A stretch of 64,000 nucleotides of DNA, taken from Scolanthus callimorphus (lineage: Eukaryota > Cnidaria > Anthozoa > Actiniaria > Edwardsiidae). Below are positions 63,168-64,000 of the stretch, one piece after another. A program made the translations under genes and the position numbers. The stretch lies in contig CM066913.1 in NCBI GenBank assembly GCA_033964015.1, positions 20,669,854 through 20,733,853 of the forward strand, in the 5' to 3' direction. The number at the start of each line of letters is the position of its first letter. Within the stretch, counting starts at the first letter, position 1. Under the pieces are notes generated by a model. The model worked only from the letters and a program-made list of their open reading frames with translations. It was not told the origin of the DNA and searched no databases.

Positions 63168-63375
63168 AAACTAGAACCACCACCGGAGGTTTGAGTTGCA
63201 TTGTCACAACAAAGATTAAAGAAGAATTTCCTGTTGTTGTCAATTGTCACAACATTTTCTGTCACCAAAATGGTATAAACAATCATTAGTAGGACTTTTT
63301 GGAATAATAGCTTGGGACTTTAAAAATTGGCCGCTTAATAGAGGGTGGCCGCTCAGTAATGGAGGTACCACCGTA

Positions 63376-64000
63376 TATTGCTCGTGTATTATACTGTGAA
63401 AAATTGTGTCCATGTATTTGTTAATTCGCCTTGCCAATGAATAATAAACCTGTGCTTTTCTTTCCAAGCGTGGGCCTTATCGTTCGTTTGTAAAATCATC
63501 AGTTTTAGAAGCTCTTCCATATTTTTAGCCTGTGAGACACAACTCAGATAACCACTATGCCTATTTTGCTCGTTCAGTGGTTGCAGAAACATAGTATAAT
63601 GTTTCTGGTGCTTAGCCTCCATTTGTTCGTACGTGCACGCAAGCGTAAACTAAACTCTCTTTATGACGGGCTTCCTGTGGTACAGGAAACCCAGCCCCTG
63701 CTGGTAAAGCTGGCAACAGGCCACGCACGATGTACTCGTGCATACTTCTTGGACATTATCGTATTCAGTTTTCACACGTGCGAATTACGATATTTCTCAG
63801 TGGCCGAAATCCTGATTTATATAATATATTTTATGTTCATTTTACTCTCTGATTACTCGATGTAAAAATAGAGAGTATTTAGGGAGCATTCATTATTTAT
63901 GCCAGGGGGTGGGCTGGCAAGAATTAAGGGGGGGGGGGGCATGTTAAATTCGGCACGTTCAAGTAGGGGGTCACCAGAAAATATGAAAACAACTGTGAGG
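63376..64000. other. End of window, no gene supported
   Basis: It contains a 102-codon open frame (63557-63865, +) without similarity, motif or splice context, and a G run at 63928-63940 inside what looks like the start of another G-rich dispersed repeat. Confidence 0.4.

Larger units (their letters stand above)
62265..63375. mobile_element. Outer inverted-repeat element enclosing a MITE and a SINE
   Basis: The left end reads GGCGTACCTCTATT, then (after the inserted MITE) TAAGCGGCCACCCTC. The right end near 63330-63372 reads GGCCGCTTAATAGAGGGTGG and AATGGAGGTACCACC, its reverse complement. The left terminal repeat is therefore split by the later insertion at 62279-62563. Confidence 0.6.

Noticed and set aside
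63090..63170. A possible tRNA gene on the - strand
   Set aside because: A and B boxes are present, but it is joined to a SINE body with a (TCTA)n tail and a second copy exists at 20092-20293. It is a SINE head, not a free tRNA gene.

Overview
This is animal nuclear DNA: intron-split genes with GT-AG junctions, metazoan protein families, and introns packed with many kinds of transposable element. Nothing in the window fixes the species. The repeat mix (BEL/Pao, Jockey/CR1-like LINE, tRNA-derived SINE, many palindromic MITEs) and the divergence of the proteins suggest a marine invertebrate, possibly a coral or sea anemone. That is inference only.

Region 1 (96-24673, + strand) is the 3' part of a multi-PDZ scaffold gene of the MPDZ/MUPP1-PATJ family. 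I traced 27 exons coding for about 1380 residues and nine PDZ domains, ending in a stop at 24671-24673. The 5' end lies outside the window. Its introns hold a broken Jockey/CR1-like LINE (about 6640-8957), a SINE split by a MITE, and many inverted-repeat elements.

Region 2 (26832-56890, - strand, tail-to-tail with region 1) is a complete PPWD1 gene: 19 exons and about 614 residues, with N-terminal WD40 repeats and a C-terminal cyclophilin domain. Intron 8 carries a full-length BEL/Pao retrotransposon (43289-50479) in antisense, with near-identical LTRs and a 5-bp target duplication. The last intron (26979-32454) holds a 26-bp minisatellite and a long inverted repeat of about 2.5 kb.

Region 3 (57231-60528, + strand) is a small four-exon gene for a 90-residue, single-membrane-span protein. 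It is head-to-head with PPWD1 and only about 340 bp separates the two start codons, so a shared promoter is likely. The last 3.4 kb is repeats: a nested stack of an outer DNA element, a hAT-like MITE and a tRNA-derived SINE.

Two observations stand out. First, host exons and both retroelements show the same kind of one-base frame break, nearly always at a short homopolymer. This points to base-calling undercounts in the source assembly rather than decay. Second, several non-autonomous DNA-element families can be defined here by matching terminal repeats and clean target-site duplications of 9 bp, TA or TTA. I saw no bacterial-type operon, CRISPR array or dedicated defence system.
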